DNA from: Ignavibacteriales bacterium
GTDB lineage: Bacteria > Bacteroidota > Ignavibacteria > Ignavibacteriales > Ignavibacteriaceae
Assembly: GCA_016707115.1 (NCBI GenBank)
Contig: JADJIH010000002.1
Coordinates: forward strand, 1-64,000
Direction of reading: 5' to 3'
Length of the DNA: 64,000 nucleotides
In this document: positions 9,731 to 19,435 of the stretch, piece after piece
Layout: the number at the start of each line of letters is the position of its first letter
Position numbering within the stretch: the first letter of the stretch is position 1
Translations under genes and position numbers: made by a program
The notes under the pieces: model-generated
Seen by the model: the letters and a program-made list of their open reading frames with translations, nothing else
What the model was told of the DNA's origin: nothing
Databases searched by the model: none

Positions 9731-11125
9731 ATGAAACCAATTTATATACTGTTAATAGTAGAATCCATATTTGGAACTAATTACATTCAGGAGATACCCG
9801 ATGAAATAATATTCTATTCAAATGGAAGTACTTTTTCACCATTAGTTTATATTGAAGGTAATGCAACAATTTTATGGACTTTTGATGATAGTACAACCAA
9901 CCCATTACCGAATCCAATAAAAAACTATGGATTTAATCAAATTAGAATGAATAGGCTAAAGGTTACACCTTGGAACACATTAGTAGGAATTAATCTCGGT
10001 TATGGCGGAGAAGATTCTGGATATGACACGATATTAATTATGCCTGGTCAGGAGGTATCGAAAGTTGAAAATTTAAATTTGGTTGCCCCTTATCTAAAAT
10101 TGTGGTGTTCATCCTACAATATGATTGACTCACTAAACTTTAATGATTTTATCAACCTAGAGACTATTGAGTATTACAATTCAACTGCTTTTCAATATAT
10201 CTCTCTTGAAAATACAACAAATCTTAAACGATTGTGTGCTGAGGAAAATGTCCTACAAACACTTGATCTTTCAGGGTGCACAGCTCTTCAGGATATCAGA
10301 GTTTCAATGAATGATTTAACAGATATGATATTTCGTATTGGTATTACGCAATTTACCCACATTTGTTTTAGAGATAACCCTCAAATCACTAATCCTACTC
10401 TTTTTTCTAATATGGAAAACTACCCTTTGATATCAGAGTTATTTATAAAAAGCACTAATCAAAATGGAATATTGTCAATACACCGAACATTTGATAATTC
10501 AATCAACTTTATGGCACACGATAATTATTACACTACAATTGATTTTTTAGGAGCATTTCAAGACGAAACTGGTTGGGCTGAAATTCATTTAGCAAATAAT
10601 ATTATTAACACAATAAATATTGATGGATGCGACCAAATAAAACATCTTGACTTAAATCCTAATAATTTGTCATCTGAATCAGTTGATGATGTATTACAAA
10701 ATTTTGATGGTTTTGGAACAACGAATGGTTACATTGATCTTCGTGGCAATGCAACTCCAACTTCAATTGGATTTGCTTATGCATCTAGTCTTGAAGCAAA
10801 AAATTGGATAGTATTGACTGATGGTGCGACTCTGATTGACGAGGATTCATCATTTACACCGTTTAATTTTGAACTGTCACAGAACTATCCGAATCCTTTC
10901 AATCCTGAAACTAAGATTAGATACCAATTACCTATTGAGAGCAAGGTAGTAATTAAGATTTTTAATATTCTAGGATCAGAGGTACTTGAATTAGTTAACG
11001 AAAAGAAGGATGCTGGAGCTTATGAAGTAAACTTTAATGGAGAGAATTTATCCGGTGGCATTTATCTGTACAAAATTATAACTGATAATTTCATTGAAAC
11101 GAAAAAAATGACTTTATTAAAATAA
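9731..11125 (+). CDS. Secreted LRR-like protein with T9SS C-terminal sorting domain
   Basis: The ATG at 9731 is chosen over the GTG at 9722 because AAGGTG lies about eight bases before it. The protein has about 464 residues: a weak N-terminal signal-like helix (KPIYILLIVESIFG), an irregular leucine-rich-repeat region from about 90 to 360 (LQTLDLSGCTALQDIRVS, IKHLDLNPNNLSSE), and from about residue 390 a type IX secretion sorting domain (LSQNYPNPFNPETKIRYQLP to the end KKMTLLK). T9SS cargo with this tail is exported through the Por machinery and usually anchored at the surface. The LRR part suggests a binding or adhesion role, but no specific ligand can be named. It precedes a second T9SS cargo gene on the same strand. 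Confidence 0.8.
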   Translation: MKPIYILLIVESIFGTNYIQEIPDEIIFYSNGSTFSPLVYIEGNATILWTFDDSTTNPLPNPIKNYGFNQIRMNRLKVTPWNTLVGINLGYGGEDSGYDTILIMPGQEVSKVENLNLVAPYLKLWCSSYNMIDSLNFNDFINLETIEYYNSTAFQYISLENTTNLKRLCAEENVLQTLDLSGCTALQDIRVSMNDLTDMIFRIGITQFTHICFRDNPQITNPTLFSNMENYPLISELFIKSTNQNGILSIHRTFDNSINFMAHDNYYTTIDFLGAFQDETGWAEIHLANNIINTINIDGCDQIKHLDLNPNNLSSESVDDVLQNFDGFGTTNGYIDLRGNATPTSIGFAYASSLEAKNWIVLTDGATLIDEDSSFTPFNFELSQNYPNPFNPETKIRYQLPIESKVVIKIFNILGSEVLELVNEKKDAGAYEVNFNGENLSGGIYLYKIITDNFIETKKMTLLK

Positions 11126-11149
11126 GTTCATTAATAATAAAACTATTTT

Positions 11150-11175
11150 AGGACAGCTGAATGCGGTCCTTTTTA
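11150..11175 (+). terminator. Probable intrinsic terminator after the LRR-like T9SS gene
   Basis: AGGAC at 11150-11154 pairs with GTCCT at 11166-11170 around an 11-base loop, followed by a run of T. It lies 25 bases after the stop codon. The five-pair stem is short, so strength is uncertain. Confidence 0.5.
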
Positions 11176-11488
11176 CAAATCGCAAATTATATTTCGACAC
11201 CTAATTCTCCATGCTTCAATTTGATAAATTAAGCTGCCATACTTAATGTATTCTTAATTTGAGCGAGTAAAAAGCTGCCTTTGGTATAAAAAACACACAT
11301 TTGTGTGGTACTATAATTGTCAATCACGATGCTGTAAATTTATCTCTAAACTTAAATTAAAAATTTACCTGTAAAGAAAATCATTAAATTATACTGATTA
11401 AAATTATTCATTCTTGAAACTTCAAATCCTCTAAACCATTTAGGAAGAATATAACTATCAAACAAAATCCAGTATTTATATACAAGAA
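11176..11488. other. Intergenic region upstream of the YCF48-repeat gene
   Basis: About 310 bases without a coding frame I can support. It should hold the promoter of the next T9SS cargo gene. The only notable element is the short perfect dyad at 11294-11307, listed separately. Confidence 0.5.
11294..11307. promoter_or_regulatory. Palindrome CACACA-TT-TGTGTG
   Basis: A perfect dyad with six-base arms and a two-base centre lies about 180 bases before the start of the YCF48-repeat gene. It has the same design as the CATACA-TT-TGTATG palindrome in front of lexA (49125-49138), differing at one symmetric pair of positions. It may be an operator for a LexA-like or other dimeric repressor, but a single such match in AT-rich DNA could be chance. 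Confidence 0.3.
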
Positions 11489-13966
11489 ATGAAAATGAGA
11501 AATATTAGCATTATAATAACATTCGTTCTATTAACCTATCAAGGCCAGGCACAATGGTCAAATCAAAACATTGTCCCTGAAGGCAATAACCTATGGTCGA
11601 CTTTTTTTATAGACGATAATACCGGCTGGATAGTAGGTTCAGGTGGCCTGATACTAAAAACTTCGAACTCCGGTATTAATTGGAACAGCCAGAATAGCGG
11701 AACTACAGGTACTTTAAAGTCTGTTCAATTCATAGATCAGAGTACCGGCTGGATATGCGGTGAGACCGGGTTGATATTATTTACAGGTGATGGCGGGAAT
11801 AATTGGATTGAGACTAATAGCGGGACAAATGAAACTTTGAATGAATTACAGTTTATTAATTACAATACTGGCTACGTTGTAGGCAATAATGGAACAATCC
11901 TTAAATCTGATGACGGCGGATTAAGCTGGTTATCACAGCAAACAGATTCATTATATGATCTGTTCTCCGTTGATTTTGTTGATTCTATTTCTGGTTATGC
12001 AGTCGGGGGAAGAGATTCAAGTAATTTCTTAAAAACAACCGATGGAGGAATAAACTGGATTAAAAGAACTCTAACACTTAATTATTCAACAACACCAATG
12101 TTAAACTGTGTAGAGTTCATTGACACAGATAATGGTTGGATAGGTTTAGAAGGTCAATATCTAAACCATTCAGGAAATATCAGCCGAACAACCAATGGTG
12201 GTGAATCCTGGTCAACATATTCAATAAACAGACCTTCTTCTCAGGAAGATTTAGAATTACATACCGAGGAAGACAATTCGTTTGATAATCAGAGAGGGAT
12301 AAGATCAATATACTTTAAAGATTCAATGAATGGGTATGCTGTTGGAGGCTCATCGAATGGATGGTGGAGAAGTATATACACTACTACCGATGGCGGTGGC
12401 AGTTGGCTTAAAAAGTATGGGTATTCAGAACAGACAGGATTACTGTCAGTTGTAGTTACAAATAGTGGAAATGGTTATGCTGTTGGTTATCGCGGAGTAA
12501 TATATAAGACCAATGATAATGGTTCTTCCTGGAAACAAATTCTTAGCGGCACACAAGTTGGTTATTCCGGCGATTGGATTTCCTCGGTATTTATGATTAA
12601 TGATAGTATTGGATGGGCTGCTGGTTTTAGAAAAGGAATATGGTATTATCCGATAATTTTAAAAACAACTAACGGTGGAAATGTTTGGGAAACCAATTTA
12701 GAGTTTTCTAATTCATTTGATAGAACTAATGCCAATATTTTCTTTATAAATGAAAACATTGGATGGGTAAGTTTTTATGACAGAGGTTCTTATAAAACTA
12801 CTGATGGAGGAAATAATTGGTTTCCTATCGGAAATTCCGGGAATGACAAATATTTTATAAATCAGGATACAGGTTGGGGAACTTATGCTCCTTTAGGTGT
12901 TTTTAAGTCAACCAATGGTGGTTCTTCCTGGATACAAAAGAGCGATATTAGCAGCAACAGTATATACTTCTCAGATTCAAATAATGGGTGGGCTGTTGGA
13001 AACGGTGGGAGTATATTGAAATCATCGGACGGTGGTGAAAGTTGGTTATCTAAGACAAGTGGCACAACTTCGGACTTATATTCTGTCAATTTTTACGATA
13101 GTAATGTTGGGATGTGTGTTGGAAACACAGGTACAGTTTTGTTAACAACGAATGGAGGGGAAGACTGGATTCTGCAAAATGTCAACACTACTTCTAAATT
13201 AAACTCAGTTTTGTTTACAAATGCTGCAACTTTATGGATAGCTGGGGCCAATGGGACAATACTAAATACAACTGATTCAGGAACTAGCTGGGTTAGTTAC
13301 AGCGGAGTAACAGTAGAAAATTTAGAATCATCTTGTTTTGTTAATGAAAATACAGGCTTGTTTGCGGGATGGAACGGAACAATTATTAAATACCAAAACT
13401 CTATAATACCTGTTGAACTAATATCATTTACTGCTGGAGTTATAGACAATAGTGTACAATTGAGTTGGGAAACTGCTACTGAAGTTAATAATTTTGGTTT
13501 TGAGATCGAGCGAAAGAATGACAATTCCGAGTGGGATTATATCGGATTTGCACCAGGACATGGTACTAGTACTTCACTAAAGTCTTATTCATTTGCTGAT
13601 AGCAGTCCTAAAAGTGGAAATAAGTTTAAGTACAGATTGAAACAAATAGATCTGGATGGTAGAAATAAATTTTCGAATGAAATCGAAATAGAAATTGTTC
13701 CATCTAAATTTGCCCTTGATCAGAATTTTCCGAATCCTTTTAATCCTAAAACAACAATTCGTTACCAGATTCCGGAAGACAGTAAAGTGGTTATTAAAAT
13801 ATACAATATTATCGGTGCTGAAGTTTCTGAATTACTAAATGAGTATAAGCAAGCCGGTATTTATGAAATTGATTTCACTTCTGGTGATTTATCCAGTGGA
13901 ACATATATTTACAGAATAATCACTAACAATTATACCATAAGTAAAAAAATGATCTTGCTAAAATAG
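11489..13966 (+). CDS. Secreted YCF48/BNR-like repeat protein with T9SS sorting domain
   Basis: An 825-residue protein with a signal peptide (NISIIITFVLLTYQGQAQ). It carries about 13 repeats of the pattern G-W/Y-x-V/A-G-x-x-G, then I-x-K-T-T/S-D-G-G-x-x-W (for example GWIVGSGG...SGINW and GWAVGNGG...GGESW), spread from about residue 30 to 620. This is the YCF48/BNR-like beta-propeller repeat seen in many secreted Bacteroidota and Ignavibacteria proteins. A beta-sandwich segment (VELISFTAGVIDNSVQLSWETA) follows, then a type IX sorting domain (LDQNFPNPFNPKTTIRYQIP to KKMILLK). The propeller may bind surface or extracellular polymers; its true ligand is unknown. It likely reaches the cell surface by the same T9SS route as its upstream neighbour. 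Confidence 0.85.
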   Translation: MKMRNISIIITFVLLTYQGQAQWSNQNIVPEGNNLWSTFFIDDNTGWIVGSGGLILKTSNSGINWNSQNSGTTGTLKSVQFIDQSTGWICGETGLILFTGDGGNNWIETNSGTNETLNELQFINYNTGYVVGNNGTILKSDDGGLSWLSQQTDSLYDLFSVDFVDSISGYAVGGRDSSNFLKTTDGGINWIKRTLTLNYSTTPMLNCVEFIDTDNGWIGLEGQYLNHSGNISRTTNGGESWSTYSINRPSSQEDLELHTEEDNSFDNQRGIRSIYFKDSMNGYAVGGSSNGWWRSIYTTTDGGGSWLKKYGYSEQTGLLSVVVTNSGNGYAVGYRGVIYKTNDNGSSWKQILSGTQVGYSGDWISSVFMINDSIGWAAGFRKGIWYYPIILKTTNGGNVWETNLEFSNSFDRTNANIFFINENIGWVSFYDRGSYKTTDGGNNWFPIGNSGNDKYFINQDTGWGTYAPLGVFKSTNGGSSWIQKSDISSNSIYFSDSNNGWAVGNGGSILKSSDGGESWLSKTSGTTSDLYSVNFYDSNVGMCVGNTGTVLLTTNGGEDWILQNVNTTSKLNSVLFTNAATLWIAGANGTILNTTDSGTSWVSYSGVTVENLESSCFVNENTGLFAGWNGTIIKYQNSIIPVELISFTAGVIDNSVQLSWETATEVNNFGFEIERKNDNSEWDYIGFAPGHGTSTSLKSYSFADSSPKSGNKFKYRLKQIDLDGRNKFSNEIEIEIVPSKFALDQNFPNPFNPKTTIRYQIPEDSKVVIKIYNIIGAEVSELLNEYKQAGIYEIDFTSGDLSSGTYIYRIITNNYTISKKMILLK

Positions 13967-14136
13967 GCGATCACCAACTAGCTATCATTTTAGTATACTG
14001 TAAAACAAAGCTTATATAATTTTGTAACATCAATTTTTTTTTATTTATATTTATTCCGGTTTTTATATTCGTGTTACGCACCAAATAGAAATATTTAAAC
14101 ATTAACCATTAAATTAATAAACAGAGCATTAGCAAT

Positions 14137-14406
14137 ATGAGTGTGAGCATTAACTATTCTGAAGTTGTAAAAGAATTCATAATTGATAACTTCCTTTTTG
14201 GCGATGGAGCAAAAATAACGAATGATACTCCATTATTAGAAAAAGGAATTATTGACTCCACAGGGGTTCTTGAACTTGTAGCCTTTATCGAGGATAATTT
14301 TAAAGTTACTGTAACAGATGAGGAACTTGTTCAGGAAAATTTTTCCAGCCTTATAGCAATCGAAAAATTTCTTCAATCCAAAAACAATAAAACTGCTTCT
14401 AACTAA
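14137..14406 (+). CDS. Free-standing acyl/peptidyl carrier protein
   Basis: An 89-residue four-helix carrier protein; Ser41 in GIIDSTGVLELV is the expected 4'-phosphopantetheine attachment site. It is distinct from the housekeeping AcpP at 30331-30564, which carries GADSLDIVEL. The stop overlaps the asparagine synthase start by one base (TAATG), so the two are translationally coupled. Carrier proteins of this kind, coupled to an AMP-forming ligase and an amidotransferase, occur in exopolysaccharide clusters and in small aminoacyl-modification pathways. The substrate is unknown, but the frameshifted acyl-AMP ligase at 17497-18936 is the likely loading enzyme. Confidence 0.82.
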   Translation: MSVSINYSEVVKEFIIDNFLFGDGAKITNDTPLLEKGIIDSTGVLELVAFIEDNFKVTVTDEELVQENFSSLIAIEKFLQSKNNKTASN

Positions 14407-16388
14407 TGTGCGGTATAAGCGGAATCTTAAACCTTAAGAATCCTGCACCAATCAGCACTGATCATTTGAAAAGAATGACCTATGCTCTGCATCATCGCGG
14501 ACCGGATGAAACCGGAGCTTATGTTGATGATTGGGTTGGGCTTGCACAATCACGATTAAGTATTATAGATCTGAGCAGTGGCTCACAGCCAATCCATAAT
14601 GAAGATAAGTCCCTCTGGATTGTCTTTAATGGCGAGATATTTAACTATCCTGAAATTCGTGAATCGTTAATTAGACTTGGACATAAGTTTTACACCACAA
14701 CCGATACAGAAGTTATTCTTCATCTTTATGAAGAGAAGAAGGAAAAATGTCTTGATGAACTTAACGGTCAATTTGCTTTTGTAATCTGGGATTCAGTTAA
14801 AAAAGAATTTTTTGCTGCCAGAGATCGCGTTGGAATTCTTCCTTTCTTCTATAAAATAGAAAACGAAAAACTTCTGTTTGCTTCCGAGGCAAAAGCAATA
14901 ATAGAAATATCCGACTCGCAAACAACTTTTGACCCAATCGGTTTAGACCAGATTTTTACATTCTGGACGAATCTGCCGGGAAGAACAGCTTTTAATAATA
15001 TTAACGAGTTGGCACCGGGACATTGTCTTAAGTTTTCTCCAGGTAAAGAAATTTCGGTTAGCCGTTATTGGAGTTTACCTTATAATAAAAGTCTTTTAGC
15101 AGAAGAAAAATCAATTCCGGAATTTACAAGTGAAATTTCTGAATTGATGAAAGATTCTATTAGAATTCGTTTGAGAGCTGATGTACCGGTTGGGAGTTAC
15201 TTAAGCGGTGGGCTAGACTCATCCGGGATTACTGCATTTGTAAAAAATTATTTTAATAATGAGTTAAGAACATTTGGAATCACTTTTCAGGAAGAAAGTT
15301 TTGATGAAAGTGAATTCCAGAATTTGATGATAAACCATCTTAACACCAATCACTCAGAAGTTCATGCAACAAATGAAGACATAGGAAAATACTTTTCTGA
15401 TATTGTCTATTACGGTGAAAAACCAATTATTCGAGCTGCACCCGTTCCGCTTTTTCTTCTTTCAAAAAAAGTTCGAGAAGAAGGTTACAAAGTTGTCTTA
15501 ACCGGTGAAGGCGCTGATGAGATTTTTGGAGGATACAATATCTTTAAGGAAACAAAAGTCAGAAAATTCTGGTCAGTTGATCCAGCTTCACAACTTAGAC
15601 CAAAACTTTTGCAAAAACTTTATCCATATATTTTTAAAGATAAAAGATTAGCTCAAACACTACAGGCGTTCTTTAAACTAGGTATTGAGGATCCAAATAA
15701 TTCTTTCTTTTCTCATATTGTAAGGTGGAATAACAACACACGATTAAAGAATTTCTTTTCAAATGATCTTAAAGAGCAAATTGGTGATTATAATGCCTAT
15801 GATGATTTAAAAAGTATTCTTCCAAAAGATTTTGACAACTGGGATTATGTTTACAAAGCACAATATCTTGAGATAATAACTTTTATGAGCGGATATTTAC
15901 TCTCATCACAAGGTGATAGAATGGCAATGGCAAACTCGGTTGAGCTACGTGTTCCCTATCTTGATCACCGCATAATTGAGTATATGGCAACTGTTCCATC
16001 AAGATTTAAGATCAGAGGATTGAATGAAAAATATTTGCTTAAAAAAGTATTTAATGATTTACTTCCTCAGCGAATTGTTAATCGTCCTAAAAATCCTTAC
16101 CGCGCACCAATCAGAAATAGTTTTCTGAATAATAAATCATTGGATTTAAAGACTATTTTATCTGAAAAGAAAATTTCTTATGCTGGTGTCTTTGATCCTG
16201 ACAAAGTAAATCTTTTAATGAAGAAGGCTGAAAGAACTGAAGCACTTAGTGAACTAGATAATATGGCTCTTGCAGGAATAATTTCCACACAATTTTTGCA
16301 TAATGATTTTATCAATCACAAAAAATTGGACGTTCCGGATAATTATAGATTTAATACATTCATAGATAAAAGAAATCAAATAAATTAA
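14406..16388 (+). CDS. asnB: AsnB-type glutamine-hydrolysing amidotransferase
   Basis: A 660-residue protein with Cys2 (MCGISGI) as the Ntn glutaminase nucleophile, RGPDE at about 33, and a C-terminal synthetase domain with the PP-loop SYLSGGLDSSG near residue 268. It matches asparagine synthetase B in domain order and length. The family normally amidates aspartate using glutamine and ATP, but many members in biosynthetic clusters amidate other carboxylates, including ones in polysaccharide and exosortase-linked loci. Here it is coupled to a dedicated carrier protein and followed by a NadE enzyme, which argues for a pathway-specific role over simple asparagine supply. That specialised role is inference. 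Confidence 0.85.
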   Translation: MCGISGILNLKNPAPISTDHLKRMTYALHHRGPDETGAYVDDWVGLAQSRLSIIDLSSGSQPIHNEDKSLWIVFNGEIFNYPEIRESLIRLGHKFYTTTDTEVILHLYEEKKEKCLDELNGQFAFVIWDSVKKEFFAARDRVGILPFFYKIENEKLLFASEAKAIIEISDSQTTFDPIGLDQIFTFWTNLPGRTAFNNINELAPGHCLKFSPGKEISVSRYWSLPYNKSLLAEEKSIPEFTSEISELMKDSIRIRLRADVPVGSYLSGGLDSSGITAFVKNYFNNELRTFGITFQEESFDESEFQNLMINHLNTNHSEVHATNEDIGKYFSDIVYYGEKPIIRAAPVPLFLLSKKVREEGYKVVLTGEGADEIFGGYNIFKETKVRKFWSVDPASQLRPKLLQKLYPYIFKDKRLAQTLQAFFKLGIEDPNNSFFSHIVRWNNNTRLKNFFSNDLKEQIGDYNAYDDLKSILPKDFDNWDYVYKAQYLEIITFMSGYLLSSQGDRMAMANSVELRVPYLDHRIIEYMATVPSRFKIRGLNEKYLLKKVFNDLLPQRIVNRPKNPYRAPIRNSFLNNKSLDLKTILSEKKISYAGVFDPDKVNLLMKKAERTEALSELDNMALAGIISTQFLHNDFINHKKLDVPDNYRFNTFIDKRNQIN

Positions 16389-16407
16389 AATATATTTTGG
16401 AGAAAAG

Positions 16408-17376
16408 ATGAATTTTACAATGGATTCAATTTACTTAGATGCTTTTGCTGAAACAGCAAGATTAGCTGCTGCACTAAAAGATACTGTGGCATTTAAACTT
16501 AAAAAGCGCGGCGCTGTAGTTGGAGTTAGCGGCGGAATTGATTCATCAATTGTACTTGCACTTTGTGCAAAAACATTCGGACCAGAAAAAGTTCTTGCGA
16601 TAATGATGCCTGAAAGAGATTCGAGTCCAGAAAGCAAAGAACTTGCAACTGTACTTTGTGAAAAGTTTAAAGTTCCTTATATTTTAGAAGATATAACTGA
16701 TGCTGTAAATGGATTTGGCTGTTACGCTAGAAGAGATGAAGCCGTTAAGCGTGTTTTTCCAGAATATGATCCAAAAACTTATAAAATGAAGATTGTTCTT
16801 AAAGATGATAAAGAAGCAAAAGGCAAATTAAATCTTTTCTATCTAACTATTATCGCTCCAGATGGTACGGTAAAATCTCAAAGATTGCCGCTTGCAGAGT
16901 ACTTACAAATTGTAGCTGCTTCTAACTTTAAGCAAAGAAGCAGAACTAATATGTTGTATTATCATGCTGAGGCTAAAAATTATGCTGTAATCGGTACAGG
17001 AAATAAAAACGAACACGAACAAGGGTTTTTTGTTAAGTATGGTGATGGCGGTGCAGATGTAAAACCAATCGCACATTTATTTAAAACACAGGTATATCAG
17101 TTAGCAGAATTTCTTGGAGTTCCTGAAGATATTAGAAAACGCACACCAACGACTGATACTTACAGTGCAGAACAGACTCAGGAAGAATTCTTTTACAAAA
17201 TGCCATTTGAAGTTATGGATCGTATATGGGATGGCTGGGAAAAAGGTGTTCCATCAGATGTTATTGCAAAAGTACTTAACATTCCTCAAGCTCAAGTTGA
17301 GGTAGTTATTAATGATGTTAGACAGAAAATTCAGACAACTGAGTATTTGAGACAAGAACCTTTTTCGTTAGGATAG
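16408..17376 (+). CDS. nadE: NAD(+) synthase-type amidotransferase
   Basis: A 322-residue N-type ATP pyrophosphatase with the PP-loop SGGIDSS at residues 41-47, GTGNKNEHEQGFFVKYGDGGAD and RTPTTDTYSAEQTQEEF, all typical of NadE. It lacks the N-terminal glutaminase domain of the longer NadE form, so it would use free ammonia. GGAGA-like sequence (GGAGAAAAG) precedes the ATG. NadE makes NAD from deamido-NAD. Its place right behind the carrier protein and AsnB could mean a specialised amidation step, but the active-site motifs look like those of a normal NAD synthase, and nadD elsewhere in the window (37704) shows the NAD route is present. Confidence 0.85.
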   Translation: MNFTMDSIYLDAFAETARLAAALKDTVAFKLKKRGAVVGVSGGIDSSIVLALCAKTFGPEKVLAIMMPERDSSPESKELATVLCEKFKVPYILEDITDAVNGFGCYARRDEAVKRVFPEYDPKTYKMKIVLKDDKEAKGKLNLFYLTIIAPDGTVKSQRLPLAEYLQIVAASNFKQRSRTNMLYYHAEAKNYAVIGTGNKNEHEQGFFVKYGDGGADVKPIAHLFKTQVYQLAEFLGVPEDIRKRTPTTDTYSAEQTQEEFFYKMPFEVMDRIWDGWEKGVPSDVIAKVLNIPQAQVEVVINDVRQKIQTTEYLRQEPFSLG

Positions 17377-17496
17377 GTTTTATAAGTACTTTTTTGCGAG
17401 CTTAGGAAGAAGCAGTCTTTTCTGCGAAGATGGAATTAGATTGCTTCCCCAATTGAATCAGGACGATCTGTCCCCTGGAATGACCGGACAATCATT

Positions 17497-18936
17497 TTAA
17501 TCGATCTCAAACATTTCATTAATCTTTTTATAATCATACTTGCCGGAACTATTTGTAGGGATTTCTGTTGTTGATTTTATCACAAGGGATTTAAAGCTAA
17601 GTTTATACATCTTCATTACTTCTTCTTTAACCTTAACCTCAGTGAGATGATCATCTGAATGAACTAATATTTTAAGCAGTTCATCTTTACCAGTGCAAGC
17701 AACTGAAATTTTAAAATGATTTTCTATCATTTTTTGTACTTCATCAAGATTAATTCTTAAACCAAAAATCTTTATAAATCTTTTCATTCTTCCAGTTACG
17801 TAAAAGAATCCATCAGCATCTTTATAACCAAGGTCACCAGTATATAGAACTCCTTTTAACTCATCACCTTTTGATAAATCAACTTTAGTTTCAGCATACC
17901 CAAGCATTACATTATCCCTTTATAAACAATTTCTCCAACCTCATGGAGTTTGTAATTTCTTTGCCATTATTTACTATTTTAAGGTCACCACCAGGAATTG
18001 AAATTCCGATTGACCCAATCTTATCACTTAATTTTTCTGGTGGAACATAAGTTATTCTTGCTGTTGCTTCAGTCTGCCCATACATTACATAAAACTTTTA
18101 CGATTTTTTTTAGCATATTCATTAAAATGTTTAATAAATTCTTCGCTAAGTTTACCTCCGGCTTGAGTAAAATATTTTAGGGTAGGAACTTCTATTTTAT
18201 CAAAGCCAATTCTTTTTAACATTGTATATGTATATGGCACTCCGGCAAACGATGTACACTTATATTCATTAAATAGATTCCAAAAATCCCGGAAGAAAAC
18301 TGTTTTTTCCGTTAAAACAATTGTGGCTCCTTTTAGTAAATGACTGTTTATAACTGATAATCCATAGGAATAATTAATAGGAAGAGTTGTGATTGGTCTT
18401 TCATTTTCATCAATCTGTAAATACTCTGCAATTGATTCTGCATTTGATTGAATGTTTCTATATGCAAGTCTAACAAGTTTAGGAGAACCAGTAGTTCCGG
18501 AAGTTGATAAAAGCACAGAAAGCTCAGGGAAAATATTTATAGAATTGCTTTCAGTTCTTTTAATGAAATTTAGAGATTCATATTTAAACGAAAATGAGTA
18601 GAACTCAGGAGAAATTGAATTTGAAGAGATAATAAAATCCGGTTTATAATTTTCGATTAGTCCGTTTCTTATTTCTTCATTTAACTTTTCATCAAGTAAA
18701 AGTACAGCATTTCCAGACTTGAGTGCTGCGATATAAGAAATTATTGATTCAGAGTTGTTTGTGGTGAAAAGAAATATCATTCCTTTAACTGACAGTTTTA
18801 GTTTTTCAGCTAATGCTTGAGATTTGCTTTCAAGTTCTTCGTAAGTAACCGCTCTATCTATTGCAGTGTCAACTAAAGCAGTATAAGAAAAAAAATTTTC
18901 TAAGTGATTCCAAAAATAATTTGAAATTTTCGTCAT
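17497..18936 (-). pseudogene. AMP-dependent acyl/aminoacyl ligase, frameshifted
   Basis: Frames 18085-18936 and 17497-17907 are the N- and C-terminal parts of one ANL-superfamily ligase of about 480 residues. The first part holds the P-loop STSGTTGSPKLV and the segment PINYSYGLSVINSHLLKGA; the second holds YTGDLGYKDADGFFYVTGRMKRFIKIFG and the C-terminal lysine region PTNSSGKYDYKK. The gap between them (17908-18084) encodes the missing MYGQTEATARITYVPPEKLSDKIG in another frame. Restoring one base each near 18091, 17945 and 17916, all in homopolymers, rebuilds one continuous protein. It converges on nadE with a 120-base gap. Enzymes like this load carboxylic or amino acids onto a carrier protein, so the ACP at 14137 is the natural partner. 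Confidence 0.78.
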
Positions 18937-19024
18937 TGAATTTCAGTTAATTTAATGTTTTAACAAATTTGCAAATAAACTATAATAAGGAGACAATTTT
19001 TCTTAAGATTTATTCAAGAATATT

Positions 19025-19435
19025 TTAGATCCCATATCGTTTTAATTTTTTAATTCTGTTTGGGCTGTGTTTTATTATAAAAATTGTAAATAATATACCA
19101 CATAAATTTGCCACCATATCGAATATATTCGTCGAACGATTAGGCATATATAACTGAACTATTTCAATTGAAGCTCCAACAGATAGACAAAATATTATTG
19201 TAAAAGCTGTTCGATGTTTTTTTAAAAACCATACTTTATCTTGATAAGTTAAAATGAAATAGATGAAATAACTAAGTACACTAAAAGCAGCAAAATGTGA
19301 AAGTTTATCGAGTGCAAAAGCTTTTTCGGTAGGATCTAATAGCATACTAATAACTAATAATAGTACCATAGGATAAAAAATAATTAAGAACATAGAAAAA
19401 AGATATGCTCGATTTTTTTTGAATAGGTATAACAT
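19025..19435 (-). CDS. VanZ-like membrane protein
   Basis: A 136-residue protein with four hydrophobic helices (LFSMFLIIFYPMVLLLVISML; LSHFAAFSVLSYFIYFIL; AFTIIFCLSVGASIEIVQL; MVANLCGILFTIFII). The DKLSHF and E-x-x-Q-x-Y-x-PNRS-x-N-x-x-D motifs are characteristic of the VanZ-like family. VanZ gives low-level teicoplanin resistance in enterococci, but most homologues, including those of Bacteroidota, have no assigned role. It stands alone, 88 bases from the ligase gene on the same strand. Confidence 0.82.
   Translation of the reverse strand: MLYLFKKNRAYLFSMFLIIFYPMVLLLVISMLLDPTEKAFALDKLSHFAAFSVLSYFIYFILTYQDKVWFLKKHRTAFTIIFCLSVGASIEIVQLYMPNRSTNIFDMVANLCGILFTIFIIKHSPNRIKKLKRYGI

Noticed and set aside
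11489..13966. Calling the repeat protein a photosystem II assembly factor
   Set aside because: YCF48 is only the repeat name; the signal peptide and type IX sorting tail show a secreted surface protein.
17377..17496. Terminator between the convergent nadE and ligase genes
   Set aside because: Only short imperfect stems (GCAG/CTGC; GGAAG...CTTCC with a mismatch) and no T-run are visible.
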